Shown one piece after another: positions 4,575 through 6,017 of a stretch of 6,017 bases of DNA. The stretch comes from Candidatus Woesearchaeota archaeon CG07_land_8_20_14_0_80_44_23 (lineage in GTDB: Archaea > Nanobdellota > Nanobdellia > Woesearchaeales > 0-14-0-80-44-23). The position numbers and the translations under genes are program-made. How positions within the stretch are numbered: position 1 is the stretch's first letter; each line of letters starts with the position of its first letter. The notes below the pieces were generated by a model. The model was not told where the DNA came from. It ran no database searches and was given only the letters and a program-made list of their open reading frames with translations. The stretch covers positions 1-6,017 of the forward strand of contig PEXD01000038.1 of assembly GCA_002779235.1 (NCBI GenBank), written 5' to 3'.

Positions 4575-4601
4575 AAACCTCTCCGGGAAGTATGCTAAAA
4601 T
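4573..4601 (+). promoter_or_regulatory. Putative extended -10 promoter of rplS
   Basis: TGCTAAAAT (4593-4601) fits an extended -10 element. A weak -35-like TTAAAC lies at 4573-4578, 17 bp upstream. Six bases separate the -10 from the rplS ATG at 4608, the same geometry as the promoter at 229-257. A leaderless L19 message is the natural reading. The interval includes AAACCTCTCCGGGAA (4575-4589), which also occurs within the synthase gene (3645-3659). Confidence 0.5.
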
Positions 4602-4607
4602 AAAGTT

Positions 4608-4940
4608 ATGCAAAAAAAGATCATCGAATTCAATCAGGCTCAAAGAAAAGACCACAAAATAGATTTTCAGGCCGGAGATATTGTCAAGATCCGTAAAAAA
4701 ATCAAAGAAGGAGACAAAGAAAGGATCCAGGTTTTTGAAGGCATGATTATCGCCATCAAAGGGCGCCAAAGTTCTTCTCCGATGATTACCGTCCGCAAAG
4801 TTTCCGACGGAGTCGGCGTGGAAATTATTTTGCCTCTTCTTTCTCCCAGCATTGAAAAAATTGAATTGGTCAAAAAAACCACTGCCCGCCGCGCCAAACT
4901 TTATTTCTTGAGAAAATCTGGTAGTAAAAATTCTCTTTAA
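4608..4940 (+). CDS. rplS: 50S ribosomal protein L19
   Basis: A 110-residue protein of the 50S subunit, located near the interface with 30S. Family hallmarks run through its length: FQAGDIVKIRKKIKEGDKERIQVFEGMIIAIKG in segments at residues 20-52, then ITVRKVSDGVGVEIILPLLSPSIEKIELVKK and RRAKLYFLRKSGSK. Length is normal, though the C-terminal basic tail after LRKSGSK is short compared with many bacteria. There is no Shine-Dalgarno; the ATG sits 6 bases after a -10-like box. It is followed 26 bases later by tRNA-Leu(GAG). The open frame of the minus-strand recombinase, if translated to its stop, overlaps the last 71 bases convergently. Confidence 0.95.
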   Translation: MQKKIIEFNQAQRKDHKIDFQAGDIVKIRKKIKEGDKERIQVFEGMIIAIKGRQSSSPMITVRKVSDGVGVEIILPLLSPSIEKIELVKKTTARRAKLYFLRKSGSKNSL

Positions 4941-6017
4941 AAACTCTCTCAATTAATTCAGTTAATGGGCGGATGGCGGAATTTGGTATACGCGCTACCT
5001 TGAGGTGGTAGTGGGAGCAATCCCGTGGAGGTTCAAGTCCTCTTTCGCCCACCAAAACCAGACGTTCCGATTTTTTGGAAGCCATTTCATGGGCGGCGCA
5101 AAGCGCCGCCCATTGATTTTGTGGCTCGCCGCGCACGGCGTGGCTCGCCAAGCGCAGGTTCGAGCCAAAGATTTCTTTGGCAGCAACCTTTTTCTCTAAA
5201 AGGTTGCTATCCATTGCGATTTTTTCTATGTTTTGTGCGTAATTTATCCAGTTTTTCATCGGTTCGAGCCAATCATTTTGATTTTGTTCAAGTTTGATAT
5301 TTTGTTCCTCAAGCGACTTCTTTTCAGAAAGCAATTTTGCTTTTTCGGCACGGTAGATTTCACGCTCAATATCCTGCTCTAAATAGCCGTCAAGAAGTCG
5401 CTGGAGCTTAATATTGATTGTCTTAATTTTTTCTCCGCTCTCTTGAACAAAAGCAGAAACGGATTGGGCGGATTTCATCTTGTCAATTTTTAACATCTCT
5501 AAAAGCTTTTCCGCCCAATCCGGACGCAAAGAAACTTTTTGAAGCAGAGAGGAAATTTGTTTGTCTAAAACCTCTTGGCGAATACAGGGTTCGGGGCATT
5601 TTATTGCCTTGTTCTTTTTTGTGCAGTGGTAATAAATGTAATCGTGGATATTGCCGTTTTTCTGTTTCTTAACCCTGTATTCGCCAGTTATCATCATGCC
5701 ACAACTTCCGCACTTCAATAATCCGCAAAATATTTGCGGTTCAATAATAGTTTTATGTCTTAGTCTTCCTCTCTGCTTCAAAACTTCTTGGACTTTATCA
5801 AAAAGTTTCTTTGCGATGATTGGCTCGTGCTTACCTTCATAAACTTCTTTGGCATAGCGAAAATGTCCGTAGTAAAAGGGATTAGAGAGAAGATATTTTG
5901 CCCTGTCTTTATGCCAAATTTTTCCGCTTCTTCGCAAAATCCCTTTTTGCGCCAAAAAGTTAGATATGTCTTCAAGGCAGGAATTATTTTGCGCGTAGAG
6001 TTCAAAAGTTTGTTTGA
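4870..6017 (-). CDS. Large serine recombinase, C-terminal part (5' end beyond window)
   Basis: The frame is open to the right edge, giving 381 visible residues and lacking the N-terminal catalytic serine domain. In order: the end of the Recombinase domain (FELYAQNNSCLEDISNFLAQ, then KGILRRSGKIWHKDRAKYLLSNPFYYGHF in pieces); a zinc-ribbon with CGSC and a second pair in YHC...KC; a coiled coil of about 80 residues rich in Lys, Glu and Leu (from KTINIKLQRLL to NIEKIA); and the tail VAAKEIFGSNLRLAS...QNQWAALCAAH. Such enzymes integrate and excise mobile elements between attP and attB. The true domains end near base 5060. From there the frame reads the antisense strand of tRNA-Leu(GAG) (GLEPPRDCSHYHLKVARIP) and into rplS before a TGA at 4870-4872. 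An internal TTG at 5955 is not the start, because family similarity continues upstream of it. Confidence 0.9.
   Translation of the reverse strand, partial: KQTFELYAQNNSCLEDISNFLAQKGILRRSGKIWHKDRAKYLLSNPFYYGHFRYAKEVYEGKHEPIIAKKLFDKVQEVLKQRGRLRHKTIIEPQIFCGLLKCGSCGMMITGEYRVKKQKNGNIHDYIYYHCTKKNKAIKCPEPCIRQEVLDKQISSLLQKVSLRPDWAEKLLEMLKIDKMKSAQSVSAFVQESGEKIKTINIKLQRLLDGYLEQDIEREIYRAEKAKLLSEKKSLEEQNIKLEQNQNDWLEPMKNWINYAQNIEKIAMDSNLLEKKVAAKEIFGSNLRLASHAVRGEPQNQWAALCAAHEMASKKSERLVLVGERGLEPPRDCSHYHLKVARIPNSAIRPLTELIERVFKENFYYQIFSRNKVWRGGQWFF
4967..5054 (+). tRNA. tRNA-Leu (anticodon GAG), CCA encoded; likely integration site
   Basis: A type II tRNA: acceptor GGGCGGA with TTCGCCC (5044-5050), one G·T pair; anticodon stem CTACC/GGTAG with loop TTGAGGT, so the anticodon is GAG (reads CUC/CUU); variable arm TGGGA-GCAA-TCCCG; T arm around TTCAAGT (5032-5038). 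The discriminator is A5051 and CCA is encoded (5052-5054). The D loop has one more T than the other tRNA-Leu. The serine recombinase frame begins on the opposite strand right at its 3' end, so the tRNA probably served as the element's attachment site. Confidence 0.93.
5089..5167. repeat. Palindrome and direct-repeat cluster beside tRNA-Leu(GAG)
   Basis: ATGGGCGGCGC (5089-5099) and GCGCCGCCCAT (5103-5113) form a perfect 11-bp hairpin with an AAA loop. GTGGCTCGCC occurs twice (5121-5130 and 5140-5149) with CGCCG-CGCA-CGGCG (5127-5140) across the junction. TGGCTCG (5141-5147) pairs with CGAGCCA (5161-5167). The cluster encodes the recombinase tail RLASHAVRGEPQNQWAALCA. Being next to the presumed attachment site, it could be recombinase-binding DNA, or simply an accumulation of GC-rich repeats. 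Confidence 0.6.
5182..5208. repeat. Perfect 11-bp hairpin inside the recombinase gene
   Basis: AGCAACCTTTT (5182-5192) and AAAAGGTTGCT (5198-5208) are perfect inverted repeats around TCTCT. It lies within the coding region for SNLLEKKVAA. Read on the plus strand it has T residues only in the stem, so it is not a standard terminator. It falls just upstream (in the recombinase's sense) of the palindrome cluster at 5089-5167. Confidence 0.5.

Noticed and set aside
5005..5297. Plus-strand frames across tRNA-Leu(GAG) and the recombinase gene
   Set aside because: They read tRNA sequence and the antisense of a clear recombinase; no family features.

Overview
The window looks like a chromosomal segment from a Patescibacteria (CPR) genome, probably Parcubacteria-like. 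Several things suggest this: compact single genes interspersed with tRNAs, a 98-residue protein resembling a family I associate with CPR, no Shine-Dalgarno sequence before any of the five visible starts, and short repeat families typical of these genomes. Those repeats include CCTGCCGGCAGGCAG, runs of CAAATCCCAAAT, TCTGGC-NNN-GCCAGA and a GTCATCCCGAGC...GTCGAGGGATCT element, and some lie in frame inside a protein. This placement rests on pattern memory, not on a search. UGA behaves as an ordinary stop.

Layout. Bases 1-228 hold only palindromic repeats. A consensus promoter (229-257) drives an apparently leaderless gene for a helix-turn-helix protein (264-935), whose reading frame runs into tRNA-Arg(CCT) (891-962). 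Ten bases after that tRNA begins the CCA-adding enzyme (973-2601), which carries two low-complexity repeat insertions in its catalytic domain. A repeat-rich gap follows, with a REP-like element and the 5' half of a tRNA split by a 40-bp palindrome. Then come tRNA-Val(CAC), a small conserved hypothetical gene (2870-3166) and tRNA-Leu(TAG) (3206-3292). The next gap (3293-3452) holds strong palindromes and a second, partial copy of the tRNA-Leu anticodon arm. An RluA/RluD-type pseudouridine synthase occupies 3453-4391. A structured, T-tailed intergenic region (4450-4574) precedes an apparently leaderless rplS (L19, 4608-4940). Then come tRNA-Leu(GAG) (4967-5054) and, on the minus strand, the C-terminal part of a large serine recombinase that runs off the right edge.

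How it fits together. Most plus-strand genes serve translation: tRNAs, the enzyme that adds or repairs their CCA ends, an rRNA pseudouridine synthase and ribosomal protein L19. The minus-strand recombinase belongs to a mobile element. Its frame continues through the antisense of tRNA-Leu(GAG), which suggests integration at that tRNA. The most distinctive theme is that every tRNA locus carries something extra: a coding frame entering the tRNA, a palindrome-split tRNA half, a duplicated anticodon arm, or a recombinase tail. I see no CRISPR array, no defence operon and no clearly new multigene system.
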